Below, piece by piece: positions 1 to 12,318 of a stretch of DNA of 64,000 bases. Within the stretch, counting starts at the first letter, position 1, and every line of letters starts with the position of its first letter. The stretch comes from Apostichopus japonicus (lineage: Eukaryota > Echinodermata > Holothuroidea > Aspidochirotida > Stichopodidae): the NCBI RefSeq assembly GCF_037975245.1, contig NC_092583.1, positions 6,443,764 to 6,507,763 of the forward strand. The letters run 5' to 3'. The notes below the pieces were generated by a model. It saw only the letters and a program-made list of their open reading frames with translations, did not search any database and was not told where the DNA came from. Made by a program: the position numbers and the translations under genes.

Positions 1-1748
1 TCTCCTTTGTCGAATCTCATTGCCAGTAATAAAGAATTAGAAAGAGACTGAGATTTAGCAACACGGAAAGGTTTACTATCGAGTAAAACAATCAATATTC
101 GGTAATTGTTGCTCATATAATATATAAGTGTATACCTTACTGGACCAATTGAAGTTTTATTTTAAGTAACCATAGCAACTTTCATAAAGTGTCGACAATT
201 GGGTGTAAAAGTCTTCTTTCAAGTGCCTCTCAAGTAAAGAAAAGTACCATTTTCCTAAGGGAACAATAACATATTCTAATACAACCATTGAGCGCTGCAA
301 CACTTATTTCTTTGAGGTTATTTAATGCTTAGGACATCGTCTACCTCGGATACTGTTGTTTAAGTTGTAATTAGGAGAATCTTCCAGTTAAATTATTATC
401 AAAGAGTGTGGCCACCAACAGCTGTAATTACCATGCACACTTTATCAGAGTATTGAGTGAATCATAATTAGTAAATTTGTTACAATGACAGTTTTTCAAA
501 ACTACATTATCAATTTAATTCTGCTACTTCACATAAAAAGTCGAATTCCAGTGGTCACCCTGGCGAGGTTTTTATGACCGTCGCACTAGATAATTCAGCA
601 AGTATTAAACTTTTCATCCAAATTTCAGTATTGTAGCAGTGAAATGCGTTAATGAAGGAATTCATATTCATACAGATGGGTATGCACAGTGTCTCGAATG
701 TGAGGAACGTTAAGCAGTTATGTAAGTGATCAAAATATGATAGTGGTAGTACGAAACAATAGGCCTTCCGTTTTGATATTTGGTTACTTACAGCTAGTCT
801 GAGCAATTAATATATGTGTAACATCAATTACAATGCTTGCTTTAATATATTTCTGAGAGAACACTATGGAGAGAATCGATTTAGAAATAAACTGACATTT
901 TTATCGCCACATGAAGCTCTTATTTAAGACCATTATAAGATGGTGCTTCACATTTTAACACGGAGAATGGTGTGGACATAAAATAACACGTTTACATATT
1001 GGGGTTTTCGTGATTCGGTGTTGTCTCGCTAGTATATCGGGGACAATACCCTTGCACTTTAGAGAGATGAAGTATCTATGTGTTTCTCTGCTATCAGAAT
1101 ACTCAATCGTTTGACTAAATGATTATACACGTTACAAAATCAGGCGATTCGTTTGCTAATTCAAGATTACCAAATCTTGACTGTTGTTTAGAATAATTCG
1201 GTCAATGGAACCCGAAAGGAGTTTGACAGATGCACGTATGAGAGGAGTTTATAACATTAACTGAAGCAGCTTGCCTCGAGCCAGACGACACTTAACCCTT
1301 GTTAATGGTCCTAATGACCATAATGGCCGTCAAAGATGACGTAAGAACTTACAAGATGAATAGCAAAGATTGATGTACAAGTTGCATGGGCGAACATATC
1401 GCGAATTAAACTACACAGTGTGCAGAAAAGTGTCTGTATGTCCTATAGACACATATCTGTTGTATACCTACATGCAGTACATGCGCTGTCTACATAAAGC
1501 TTACGCAGAACGTTCGCATGTATGTTTTCTGGTTAATGTGCATGTGGTAGACTGCAAACTGTAACCGATAAAAACAAACCAATTTTATTGAGGACCGATA
1601 ACATGTTCTAATGAATAAAGGTTTTATGTTATATATTCGCAAACCGCATCCAACCCATTAAACCAGCCATAATGACCGTGTGGAACTGAGTAGTATGTAT
1701 AAAAGGTCGGTGCACCATCAATATATGAAGGTATCCACAGATTGATAA
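1..1748. other. Unannotated AT-rich sequence
   Basis: I recognise no gene, RNA or mobile element here. The open frames present (the longest is about 83 codons, minus strand, 555-806) have no recognisable domain and are in the range expected by chance. Confidence 0.5.
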
Positions 1749-4700
1749 GAAAAGTAAGTAAAGTAAGTAAAGTAAGAAAAGCAAGTAAAGCAAGTAAAGC
1801 AAGTAAAGCAAGTAAAGTAAGTAAAGCAAGTAAAGTAAGTAAAGCAAGTAAAGCAAGTAAAGCAAGTAAAGCAAGTAAAGCAAGTAAAGTAAGTAAAGCA
1901 AGTAAAGCAAGTAAAGCAAGTAAAGTAAGTAAAGCAAGTAAAGCAAGTAAAGCAAGTAAGGCAAGTAAAGCAAGTAAAGCAAGTAAAGCAAGTAAAGTAA
2001 GTAAAGCAAGTAAAGCAAGTAAAGTAAGTAAAGCAAGTAAAGCAAGTAAAGCAAGTAAAGCAAGTAAAGCAAGTAAAGCAAGTAAAGCAAGTAAAGCAAG
2101 TAAAGTAAGTAAAGCAAGTAAAGCAAGTAAAGTAAGTAAAGCAAGTAAAGCAAGTAAAGCAAGTAAAGCAAGTAAAGCAAGTAAAGCAAGTAAAGCAAGT
2201 AAAGCAAGTAAAGTAAGTTAAGCAAGTAAAGCAAGTAAAGTAAGTTAAGCAAGTAAAGCAAGTAAAGCAAGTAAAGCAAGTAAAGTAAGTTAAGCAAGTA
2301 AAGCAAGTAAAGCAAGTAAAGCAAGTAAGCAAGTAAAGCAAGTAAAGCAAGTAAAGCAAGTAAAGCAAGTAAAGCAAGTAAAGCAAGTAAAGTAAGTTAA
2401 GCAAGTAAAGCAAGTAAAGTAAGTTAAGCAAGTAAAGCAAGTAAAGCAAGTAAAGCAAGTAAAGCAAGTAAGCAAGTAAAGCAAGTAAAGCAAGTAAAGC
2501 AAGTAAAGCAAGTAAAGCAAGTAAAGCAAGTAAAGTAAGTTAAGCAAGTAAAGCAAGTAAAGTAAGTAAAGCAAGTAAAGCAAGTAAAGTAAGTTAAGCA
2601 AGTAAAGCAAGTAAAGCAAGTAAAGCAAGTAAGCAAGTAAAGCAAGTAAAGCAAGTAAAGCAAGTAAAGCAAGTAAAGTAAGTTAAGCAAGTAAAGCAAG
2701 TAAAGTAAGTAAAGCAAGTAAAGCAAGTAAAGTAAGTTAAGCAAGTAAAGCAAGTAAAGCAAGTAAAGCAAGTAAGCAAGTAAAGCAAGTAAAGCAAGTA
2801 AAGCAAGTAAGGTAAGTAAAGCAAGTAAAGCAAGTAAGCAAGTAAAGTAAGTAAAGCAAGTAAGCAAGTAAAGCAAGTAAAGAAAGTAAAGCAAGTAAGC
2901 AAGTAAAGTAAGTAAAGCAAGTAAGCAAGTAAAGCAAGTAAAGCAAGTAAAGCAAGTAAGCAAGTAAAGCAACTAAAGCAAGTAAAGCAAGTAAAGTAAG
3001 TAAAGCAAGTAAGCAAGTAAAGCAAGTAAAGCAAGTAAGCAAGTAAAGCAACTAAAGCAAGTAAAGCAAGTAAAGTAAGTAAAGTAAGTAAAGCAAGTAA
3101 AGCAAGTAAGGTAAGTAAAGCAAGTAAAGCAAGTAAGCAAGTAAAGTAAGTAAAGCAAGTAAAGCAAGTAAAGCAAGTAAAGCAAGTAAAGTAAGTAAAG
3201 CAAGTAAAGCAAGTAAGGTAAGTAAAGTAAGTAAAGCAAGTAAAGCAAGTATAAAGCAAGTTAAGCAAGTAAAGCAAGTAAAGTAAGTAAAGTAAGTAAA
3301 GCAAGTAAGCAAGTAAAGCAAGTAAAGAAAGTAAAGCAAGTAAGCAAGTAAAGTAAGTAAAGCAAGTAAGCAAGTAAAGCAAGTAAAGCAAGTAAAGCAA
3401 GTAAGCAAGTAAAGCAACTAAAGCAAGTAAAGCAAGTAAAGTAAGTAAAGCAAGTAAGCAAGTAAAGCAAGTAAAGCAAGTAAGCAAGTAAAGCAACTAA
3501 AGCAAGTAAAGCAAGTAAAGTAAGTAAAGTAAGTAAAGCAAGTAAAGCAAGTAAGGTAAGTAAAGCAAGTAAAGCAAGTAAGCAAGTAAAGTAAGTAAAG
3601 CAAGTAAAGCAAGTAAAGCAAGTAAAGCAAGTAAAGTAAGTAAAGCAAGTAAAGCAAGTAAGGTAAGTAAAGTAAGTAAAGCAAGTAAAGCAAGTATAAA
3701 GCAAGTTAAGCAAGTAAAGCAAGTAAAGTAAGTAAAGCAAGTAAAGCAAGTAAAGCAAGTAAAGCAAGTAAAGTAAGTAAAGCAAGTAAGCAAGTAAAGC
3801 AAGTAAAGCAAGTAAGCAAGTAAAGCAACTAAAGCAAGTAAAGCAAGTAAAGTAAGTAAAGTAAGTAAAGCAAGTAAAGCAAGTAAGGTAAGTAAAGCAA
3901 GTAAAGCAAGTAAGCAAGTAAAGTAAGTAAAGCAAGTAAAGCAAGTAAAGCAAGTAAAGCAAGTAAGCAAGTAAAGTAAGTAAAGCAAGTAAAGCAAGTA
4001 AAGCAAGTAAAGCAAGTAAAGTAAGTAAAGCAAGTAAAGCAAGTAAGGTAAGTAAAGTAAGTAAAGCAAGTAAAGCAAGTATAAAGCAAGTTAAGCAAGT
4101 AAAGCAAGTAAAGTAAGTAAAGCAAGTAAAGCAAGTAAAGTAAGTAAAGCAAGTAAAGCAAGTATAAAGCAAGTTAAGCAAGTAAAGCAAGTAAAGTAAG
4201 TAAAGCAAGTTAAGCAAGTAAAGCAAGTAAAGCAAGTAAAGCAAGTAAGCAAGTAAAGCAAGTAAAGCAAGTAAAGCAAGTAAAGCAAGTAAAGCAAGTA
4301 TAAAGCAAGTAAAGCAAGTAAAGCAAGTAAAGCAAGTATAAAGCAAGTAAAGCAAGTAAGCAAGTAAAGCAAGTAAAGCAACTAAAGCAAGTAAAGCAAC
4401 TAAAGCAAGTAAAGCAAGTAAGGTAAGTAAAGCAAGTAAAGCAAGTATAAAGCAAGTAAAGCAAGTAAAGCAAGTAAAGCAAGTAAAGCAAGTAAGCAAG
4501 TAAAGCAACTAAAGCAAGTAAAGCAAGTAAAGCAAGTAAAGCAAGTATAAAGCAAGTAAAGCAAGTAAAGCAAGTAAGGCAAGTAAAGCAAGTAAAGCAA
4601 GTATAAAGCAAGTAAAGCAAGTAAAGCAAGTAAAGCAAGTAAAGCAAGTATAAAGCAAGTAAAGCAAGTAAAGCAAGTAAAGCAAGTAAAGCAAGTAAAG

Positions 4701-5582
4701 CAAGTAAAGCAAGTAAAGCAAGTAAAGCAAGTAAAGCAAGTAAAGCAAGTAAAGCAAGTAAAGCAAGTAAAGCAAGTAAAGCAAGTATAAAGCAAGTAAG
4801 CAAGTAAAGCAAGTAAAGTAAGTAAAGCAAGTAAAGCAAGTAAAGCAAGTAAAGCAAGTATAAAGCAAGTAAAGCAAGTAAAGCAAGTTAAGCAAGTAAA
4901 GCAAGTAAAGCAAGTAAAGCAAGTAAAGCAAGTATAAAGCAAGTAAGCAAGTAAAGCAAGTAAAGCAAGTAAAGCAAGTATAAAGCAAGTAAAGCAAGTA
5001 AAGCAAGTATAAAGCAAGTAAGCAAGTAAAGCAAGTAAAGTAAGTAAAGCAAGTAAAGCAAGTATAAAGCAAGTAAAGCAAGTAAAGCAACTAAAGCAAG
5101 TAAAGCAAGTAAAGCAAGTATAAAGCAAGTAAGCAAGTAAAGCAAGTAAAGTAAGTAAAGCAAGTAAAGCAAGTAAAGCAAGTAAAGCAAGTATAAAGCA
5201 AGTAAAGCAAGTAAAGCAACTAAAGCAAGTAAAGCAAGTAAGGCAAGTAAAGCAAGTAAAGCAACTAAAGCAAGTAAAGCAAGTAAGGCAAGTAAAGCAA
5301 GTAAAGCAAGTAAAGCAAGTAAAGCAAGTAAAGCAAGTAAAGCAAGTAAAGCAAGTAAGCAAGTAAAGCAAGTAAAGCAAGTAAAGCAAGTAAAGCAAGT
5401 AAAGCAAGTAAAGCAAGTAAGCAAGTAAAGCAACTAAAGCAAGTAAAGCAAGTAAGGCAAGTAAAGCAAGTAAAGCAAGTAAAGCAAGTAAAGCAAGTAA
5501 AGCAAGTAAGCAAGTAAAGCAAGTAAAGTAAGTAAAGCAAGTAAAGCAAGTAAAGCAAGTAAAGCACGCAAGCAAGCAAGCA
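1749..5582. repeat. 9-bp tandem array (AAGTAAAGC)n, about 3.8 kb
   Basis: The unit AAGTAAAGC is repeated several hundred times. Variants include AAGTAAAGT, AAGTTAAGC, AACTAAAGC, AAGTATAAAGC and a shortened AAGC unit. Because 9 is a multiple of 3, several frames stay open on both strands, giving long pseudo-ORFs of LLYLLY, CFTCFT and SKASKA type that are not genes. Variant composition changes along the array: early units are mostly AAGTAAAGC/T, the middle has many AAGC deletions, and the last third is rich in TATAAAGC and AACTAAAGC. An internal block near 2973-3248 recurs almost unchanged at 3418-3693, which indicates duplication with a period of 445 bp. The right edge runs through GCACGCAAGCAAGCAAGC into the 3' flank of a minus-strand LINE relic. 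Confidence 0.98.
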
Positions 5583-5766
5583 ATTGCATGCTCGCATAAT
5601 AGTACATATTTAAAAGAGTAAGAATACAACATGTAAAAGGATAAAAACACAAGTAGTATAAAGGAAAGTTCAGAAATAAAAGTTTACAAGTAAGATAATT
5701 AAACTTGTCAAACATGAAAATGCACAGCCCCAAGCCAAAACAGATATATACAAGAATAGAAAGCGC
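5583..5766 (-). mobile_element. Probable 3' UTR of the adjacent LINE relic
   Basis: Read on the minus strand, this stretch follows the stop codon of the reverse-transcriptase C-terminal fragment and ends in CTTGCTTGCTTGCGTG, which passes directly into the (GCTTTACTT)n array. That arrangement is what a non-LTR element 3' UTR followed by a simple-repeat tail would look like. The assignment is by position only, as I recognise no conserved UTR sequence. Confidence 0.5.
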
Positions 5767-6027
5767 CTAACGAATGAAAAGGTTGTTATAAAGCGTAATG
5801 CACTGTGGAATAAAAAATGACTTGTGTCTGTTAGTGGCAGCATACGGGAGTCTCATCCGTCCACTGCGAGGAATTGCTACCCCGGCAAGATCTGCATATA
5901 AGGGATGGGTATTGTCGGCAAGTACTGCATTAAGTTTAACTTGAAGAAGACTTTGGTAGGATGAGTCAACCGTTGGCTGATTTTCACCTAAAATACGACT
6001 AGCTTGTTTAATAATTGTGTCGATACG
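5767..6027 (-). pseudogene. LINE reverse transcriptase C-terminal fragment (jockey/CR1/L2-like)
   Basis: The minus strand is open for 86 codons before a TAG stop at 5767-5769. The translation contains IIKQASRILGEN, then ADNTHPLY, then SGRMRLPYAATNRHKSFFIP and QCITLYN. This matches the end of animal non-LTR retrotransposon ORF2 proteins in order and spacing: a KQA-R-(I/V)-G motif, a D-x-xHPL motif, an SGRR-like motif, then T-R-K-SF-P and a final LYN. No ATG starts the frame, and an in-frame TAA (plus-strand 6028-6030) lies just upstream, so only the 5'-truncated 3' end is left. It would have encoded the RT/endonuclease protein of a LINE. The clade is uncertain; jockey-group is my best reading. 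The stop is followed by about 180 bp and then the 9-bp array, so this relic may have supplied the array seed. Confidence 0.75.
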
Positions 6028-6030
6028 TTA

Positions 6031-7250
6031 AATTGACTACCTGCTACTATATTGTCATTAAGGACGTTCCTTATCTCTGGCAAGCATTTTTCTCTTCAAT
6101 TTCGGTGATCGGGTACAATTGATGTCCTAAGAACTTATACATTTGCCGATATTTCATATTATTTAACAAATTTGTATCCCGGATAAATATATATATCCCG
6201 CTGTATATTCATAGAATACCAAGACGCTTTATAAATCCCGCGTAACTTCTGTTGTTGTCAGCATCGTTTGTGTATTTCATTTTGGACAGTTCCTCTTCTT
6301 TTAGCTGCATTAATACCTCTTTCCTCAGAACACCTCATTATTTTGCATGTATCTGATATCATAAAATGTTTCTCGATTTTCTGTCACATCCAGGTACCTC
6401 TCTTATGTTATGCCCTAGTCGGTTTTGATCTTATGTTGCCTCAAAGAACCTCAAGCTTGGCTGAGAAAAGATATCATCGTTTCTTATATTCTTTATAGGT
6501 CGTATATGATATGGCAAGTTCAATGATCCCTGTAGACGGATAAAACTACCTAATAATATTATGTTTAGCAGTCAGACGTCACGCTAAGCCGTATGGGGTG
6601 TTAGTAATTACATCTCTCTGTCAACGTGCAAAGATGAATGGAGAAGGTATACATTCAAAGTTTCTCTTTGAAACCGATTCACAAAGTATTGAAACAGTTG
6701 GTGGATTTTGTTTGCTTTAATGAATTTTCATCCATCATTCAATGTTTGCATTGTGTTAAACCTTTGGCACAAGAGAGATAAGGAAAATGAGGAAAATCAC
6801 CCAGACTATTTACATTTTCCTATGTTAGATATTCGTTTCTTTGGAAGCAATTACGCAGTTGTCATGTAATCTTCCTCTCTGCCTCAAACCACATGACCCA
6901 ATAACCGATATTAAAGCGGGATTATAGGATGCAAATTAATGAGAGGGCATGCTTCTGAAAGATTAAACCCCGCTCTTGTTTTCATGTGTTATTTTCGTCG
7001 CAAATAACAGATGACATGTGATTTCGTCTTTGATTAATTACTTAAAATATTGTCATTTCTTGCATACTTTCTTTAAACTTTTCGCGCCCGATTCGCATTT
7101 TTCGACCATTGACTAACATGTAATAGCTCTTCTGCAGTTGTATGGGTTTGGATTAAAATAACTTAACTTTCCGAAAACCTTAAACTGCTGAAGTAAGCGG
7201 TAAAGCACAGTACAACGAGAACATAATGTACAACGTAAGGTCCATGTATC
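6031..7250. other. Unannotated intergenic sequence
   Basis: I see no recognisable coding sequence or repeat family. A 76-codon plus-strand frame at 6268-6498 has no identifiable domain. Confidence 0.45.
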
Positions 7251-7255
7251 TATCG

Positions 7256-7330
7256 AACTGTCTGTCCGTCTGTTCGTCAGTCCTTCAGGCTCCCCTCCCT
7301 CCGTCCCTCCGTCCCTCCCTGAATCCTCCC
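7256..7330. repeat. Pyrimidine-rich CCGTC/CCCTCC simple repeat
   Basis: Imperfect repeats of TCCGTC and CCCTCCGT occur here (for example CTCCCTCCGTCCCTCCGTCC). This is low-complexity sequence. Confidence 0.7.
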
Positions 7331-7719
7331 ATCTATGAATCCACTACTTCTTGTAAACAATGACCCGTATCATGTATCCAAAGGGATAATAAACACAAAA
7401 GGGAGACTTTTGTGATCATCTTCAATCTTTTAACAGCAGCACATTTAATATTTTGCACAACAACCTTGGTGTTCCTTAACAGGTAAATTCCACTGCCTAT
7501 AAAAGTATTACATCATTTATTTCATATCTGTTACTCTCTTTTTATTGTTTCACAGGACCACTGTTTATAACAGCTATGTTGATTGTTTTACCCTGTATAA
7601 ATATATTAAATAAATAACAATTAAAACACGGTTTATTAATGTTCATAATTTTACTACCATTGCTTATATTAAGTCAATCATAATGTTGAACATATTTCAT
7701 CCACCAAGAATTCATCATG

Positions 7720-8000
7720 CAAATAAATAAATGAATGAATGAATAAATAAATAGATAAACGAACGAACGAACGAGCGAGCGAGCGAACGAACGAACGAAC
7801 GAACGAACGAACGAACGAACGAACGAACGAACGAACGAACGAACGAACGAACGAACGAACGAACGAACGAACGAACGAACGAACGAACGAACGAACGAAC
7901 GAACGAACGAACGAACGAACGAACGAACGAACGAAAAAAAACGAACGAAGAAACGAACCAAAAAAAAAAAAAACGAACCAAAAAACGAACTAACGAACGC
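7720..8000. repeat. (GAAC)n microsatellite with AAAT/GAAT lead-in
   Basis: A lead-in of AAAT and GAAT units grades into pure GAAC repeats from about 7757 to 7933, followed by an imperfect AACGAACC/A-rich exit. The gradient AAAT, GAAT, AAAC, GAAC, GAGC suggests stepwise mutation and expansion of one tetranucleotide tract. The SFVR and FVRS open frames on the minus strand are artefacts of the repeat. Confidence 0.97.
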
Positions 8001-9000
8001 GGTCAATACACTTAAGAAATTTTCTGTATTATTGATATAAGCCGGACTTCCAATGTGGCTCAGCGTGACACAGCTTACTTTTGAGAAACATTATACACAT
8101 CGGCCTACAACGTAACAGCGTATGTTGCTGGTATTGCGCAGTGTGTTTTAAAGGCATTGAAGACTCGCCCCAAACCACGGGTCGCCCTCTGAAGAAAGTT
8201 AACTTTCCGTTGACTCTAAGTGAAGTTTTCTTCTTGTCGCTACAAAATGCAGACAGTAATGAAACGTGATACCTTGTTATCTTTTATCTGGACCTGAGAT
8301 CATGGAGTTCCATAACAACTCCCTGCTGAGATGTCCATCGCTGATAAGTACACTGTGTTGTGGGTATTGACCGTTGCTGCATGTATCGACTGTACACTAG
8401 TGTCTAATTACCGACGGTAGCAAGCTGTGTGTGTATTTTCTGGGATCGATGGTGGTGTCTAACACTTCTTTTACACCTCATTCGAAACTAGGTCAGATTA
8501 CCGGCATCAGACGTTTCTTTATGCGCGATTCGTCACTCCGTTTAATATACTCATATTTTTATTTATAAACAAATGAACCATGTGTTGAATTCTTTGTTGA
8601 CGCAGTAGATTACATTTGGTCTATTAGCAACAGTAGCGTGTCGTGAGCTTATTATCATATAGCGTAATTAATGGAGGAATGAAATATCGTAATTACTAGA
8701 GCTATGGAGCATTTTATGACTTTCACAGTTATAACAATATTTTGCTGTCACTATAATGATATGTAGGGTTTATTATATCGTATATATACTTTTTCGTGTA
8801 GTCTAACTGCTGGAAAAGTGAAATATGATTTGTACATTCATTTTTTGGTAGGCAAACATAACCAACAGCTTACAATCTATTTCCAACGAGTTTTGTGTTA
8901 TCTTGATTACTATACTTTCGTCCACAACTACACATGATGCATCAACAAAGTTTGAGATGTTCTGAGGCTATGTTATCTCATGGTTGAAGTGACCCACACT
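8001..9000. other. Unannotated intergenic sequence
   Basis: I see no recognisable gene or repeat. The short frame at 8081-8269 has no known motif. Confidence 0.45.
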
Positions 9001-9004
9001 TAGA

Positions 9005-9062
9005 CAGTGACGTAGCCACTAGGGGGTGAGGGCGGGGTGGGGGGGTGGGGGTTATGGTGTAG
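9005..9062 (+). mobile_element. Possible truncated MITE left end with G-rich tract
   Basis: CAGTGACGTAGCCACTAGGG resembles the CAG-GGCGTAGCC-type end seen on the hAT-like elements later in this window, and like one of them it passes straight into a long G-rich tract. No matching inverted right end is found downstream, so at best it is a fragment. Confidence 0.35.
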
Positions 9063-10745
9063 GCCACCAAATATTACCTCCCGCAAGTTATCTCAGGAAG
9101 TGTTTTCAAGAAATAGGTTCGAGCAGTACTCTGCCTGCCTCTTAGATAAGTATTGTATCCATCCACTCCTCTTTACCGGGTAATTGCGAAGTTGTTCTTT
9201 GATTAATAATATGCACTGTACCAGTCATTGCGTACATTCAACATACTGTGATGTTACTTCTGAAAGCGCTTGGCAAACGCTCCTTCGATACGTGTATGAT
9301 ACACTGATAGCTCGATATGTAACATACGCGTTATGACTGTTTAAGCAGTCCTTTTCAAAAGGGAAAAGCTGCAACACTCATTCATTATTATTCAGCCGAC
9401 AATTACAATAAACAACTGGACGCATGGATAATGCCTATATAAACAGACGAAGAAACTGAATGAAAATAATTCCGGTCATTTAGGTACGCGCGTAAATGAT
9501 TTTTTGACCTATGACACATTTCCACATCATGCATTTCCATGGCAACCGTTGCTATGGTACCCGATAGAGCACTATAGGCGACAAAACCAATTGACCATAA
9601 TACGTCATCCACATGTACATGACAAAACTCTAAAGTCTAAACTCATGCCTAGTCTGTTCTATGGTCCATCGCCAGGTGACTGCCCAATTCAAACTTCCGC
9701 AGATATAGTTATAGGCATTAAGCCTACATTTTTGTCATACCAGTAAAGGAAGCAAATAAGCAACCGTATGTCCCCCTATAGATATTTCCTCTCTTAATAG
9801 TCACTTTCAAAACTTACTTTGGCATAAATTAAGCGATTTTTGTCGCACAATAGTATTTTAGGCGAATAAACAAATATCATAACTTTTAACCATGAAAGGA
9901 ACACTTAAAAGACAATTATTTTACTTGCAACTTTTGGAACGAAGCTTAGGTCCATAATTGTGCCAACATTTGTCGTAATCCTGGGGACATAAAACTACTA
10001 TAGGCGAAACTTTGCCGGCATTGTCTTGGTCTCAACCCGAGGCCTGATTATTCGAGTCCTTCCCAACCAAGTCCCAGTTCTTGAAAAACGACTTCGACCC
10101 CGGAGTAGTGTCCTCTGACATTGGTTACAATACGCAAAACTGTGGTAAACAGACACAACAATGTTCAATTGCTAAAGCATAACTGAACTAAATACAAGGG
10201 TTTGACTTGTACGGGATAACATATCAACTTTTACCTCAAAAATGCACAAAACGAAAATAGAGACACCAGTTGATATGAAAGCACGTTATGTTTTCATTAT
10301 AACAACCGATACTTAATTTATTTTGATATGTTAAGATTCTTTTCTCTTACGAGCAAGTAGTTTCGAGCAGAAGTAATAATCAGTGATGAATGTCTTGAGT
10401 ACGGTAAACACTTGGTTGAAAATCTCACAAATACAAACATTGAAGTAGTGTATTATCTGCAAAACCTTGCATGTTCTTTGAGGTCATATTTTAGAATAAA
10501 CCTGATCTACAATTGTGCAACAAACAAAAGTGACTTCCACTGACAAGCTTTTATCTTTTGTTTTATTTGCCGTCTCGCTTCTTTTGGTTCTTATATACTG
10601 ACATCTCTTATCAAATGTGAGGACGTAAACACATTTATTAACTTTAAGGACCTCTAGAGGCTTTCTGACGTAGATAAACGACGGTTGCTACATGATCACA
10701 TACAGATAAACAGCCGCTTGACAGATCAAACGGATTTAATACTGA
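9063..10745. other. Unannotated intergenic sequence
   Basis: I recognise no gene. Open frames at 9403-9612 (minus) and 9504-9746 (plus) overlap each other and carry no known domain. Confidence 0.45.
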
Positions 10746-10759
10746 ATGTGGATATATAT

Positions 10760-10790
<31 letters not shown>

Positions 10791-11071
10791 CAACCAAACA
10801 TTGGCTGTTTTACCTCCAAACACTTACCTAATTTAATTATTGTATCTCACTCTAGATCCAGCCTTTCTCTAAATGCAGCATAGTTGTTTAACAGTTTTTC
10901 CGTTATTCCTATATATGTATATATGCATATATAATTATGCCTATACATATATATATATATAGATAGGGCTATATATATCTATAAATATATATATCTATAT
11001 ATATAGATATATAGTTATATATATATATATATATAGTTATATATATATATACATATATATAGTTATATATA

Positions 11072-11102
<31 letters not shown>

Positions 11103-11111
11103 AGATATATA
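10746..11111. repeat. (TA)n / (TAGATA)n microsatellite cluster
   Basis: Two AT-dinucleotide tracts occur, at about 10750-10791 and 10911-11111. The second is mixed with TATAGTTA and GATATA units. They are self-complementary and likely polymorphic. Confidence 0.9.
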
Positions 11112-12000
11112 GTCAACGCGCAAGACTTTTCATGCGAACAGTATGGCTTGAATCATTAATCTCGTGAAACAGCCACACTTCTTCCTCTGGTGTGAGGGAG
11201 GCGGTTGTTTGTGTCACTTTGAGAAGTGTTTGTTAAAATTGTTAAAGGGGCACCCTTCCCCGACGTATAAATACTATATAACATTCGGTGAACTTGTTAC
11301 TTTATTGTTTGTGGGTTTTTTGAAGGTTATACACTTTTAACAATTTGCACACGTAACTTTCGTGGCAAACGCATCATGCTTTAGTTTTGCCAGGTATGAT
11401 ACGCGACCGTCGTGGTATAATACTGAATAGCCTCGGACAGCCGGCGAAAAGGGTCAATTTATTTTAAGAGCGTCACCTGATAATTTCAAAGTTACTGTGT
11501 AAATGATCATCCCATTGGGAAATGAAGAGAAGACGTCATTCCATGGAGCACAGCAGAGAATGGATGTGTGTTTGAATGTATTCCCTTCTTGCCTGCTGGG
11601 TGCCAAATCATTTGAAGCTTACATTTACAGAGCGTAAAATTCAATGAATAACTGAATAAAGACCTCCGTAGTCGAGTACACTGCAGATTAATATTTTGCA
11701 TTCTATAAGTAAAGGAGAACTTTTGCCTTGTAAGAAAAGAAAAAGAAAAATACCTTCAGCAGACTAGCAATGAGGTATACTGTGATTCCCCAGAAAGAAA
11801 TCCCCAGAAACTTGGCCGTAATAGCCCACAATAAAACTGTTTATTCTTTGAATTCTAGAAAGTGACGTACAATGATGAATCAGTTGAAATGAACAGAAAA
11901 ATAAGAGGCTATGCGTGAAGTTAAATTATTTCTGCCTAACTTGGCATGCTTAACTTACTATATTACAACATTAACTCTTTTTCAATTATTTATCTATCTA
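11112..12000. other. Unannotated intergenic sequence
   Basis: No recognisable gene. The minus-strand frame at 11507-11701 (64 codons) has no known motif. Confidence 0.4.
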
Positions 12001-12053
12001 TATCTACATATCTCTCTCTCTCTCTATATATATATATATACCTATATCTATAT

Positions 12054-12098
<45 letters not shown>

Positions 12099-12112
12099 TT
12101 ATTTATATATAT
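12001..12112. repeat. (CT)n/(TA)n compound microsatellite
   Basis: TCTCTCTCTC is followed by TATATA runs and TTTATTTATTTA. The overlapping plus-strand open frame rich in YIYIY is an artefact. Confidence 0.9.
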
Positions 12113-12267
12113 GGTGCTTTGAATCTGACAATTAACACAGAATTACTACTTTTATAGGCAAGCCAAGCCGTAAATAAGAAATGAATGTGTAGCAATAATT
12201 CTACTTCACAACCAGTTGAGTCTTAAAAGGACGAACCGGTCATGTATGGGAATTTATTTGGTGAGTT

Positions 12268-12318
12268 GACCTTCATCCGTCCGTCCGTCCGTTCCTCCGT
12301 CCGTTCCTCCGTCCGTCA
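12268..12318. repeat. (CCGT)n/(TCCGTTCC)n microsatellite
   Basis: Short imperfect tetranucleotide array CCGTCCGTCCGTTCCTCCGT. Confidence 0.85.

Noticed and set aside
1629-5733. Many long open frames (up to 416 codons) of LLYLLY, CFTCFT and SKASKA type
   Set aside because: They are read-through of a 9-bp tandem repeat that stays open in several frames on both strands. There is no start context, no domain and no frame preference.
7674-8006. SFVRSFVR open frames
   Set aside because: Translation of (GAAC)n on the minus strand.
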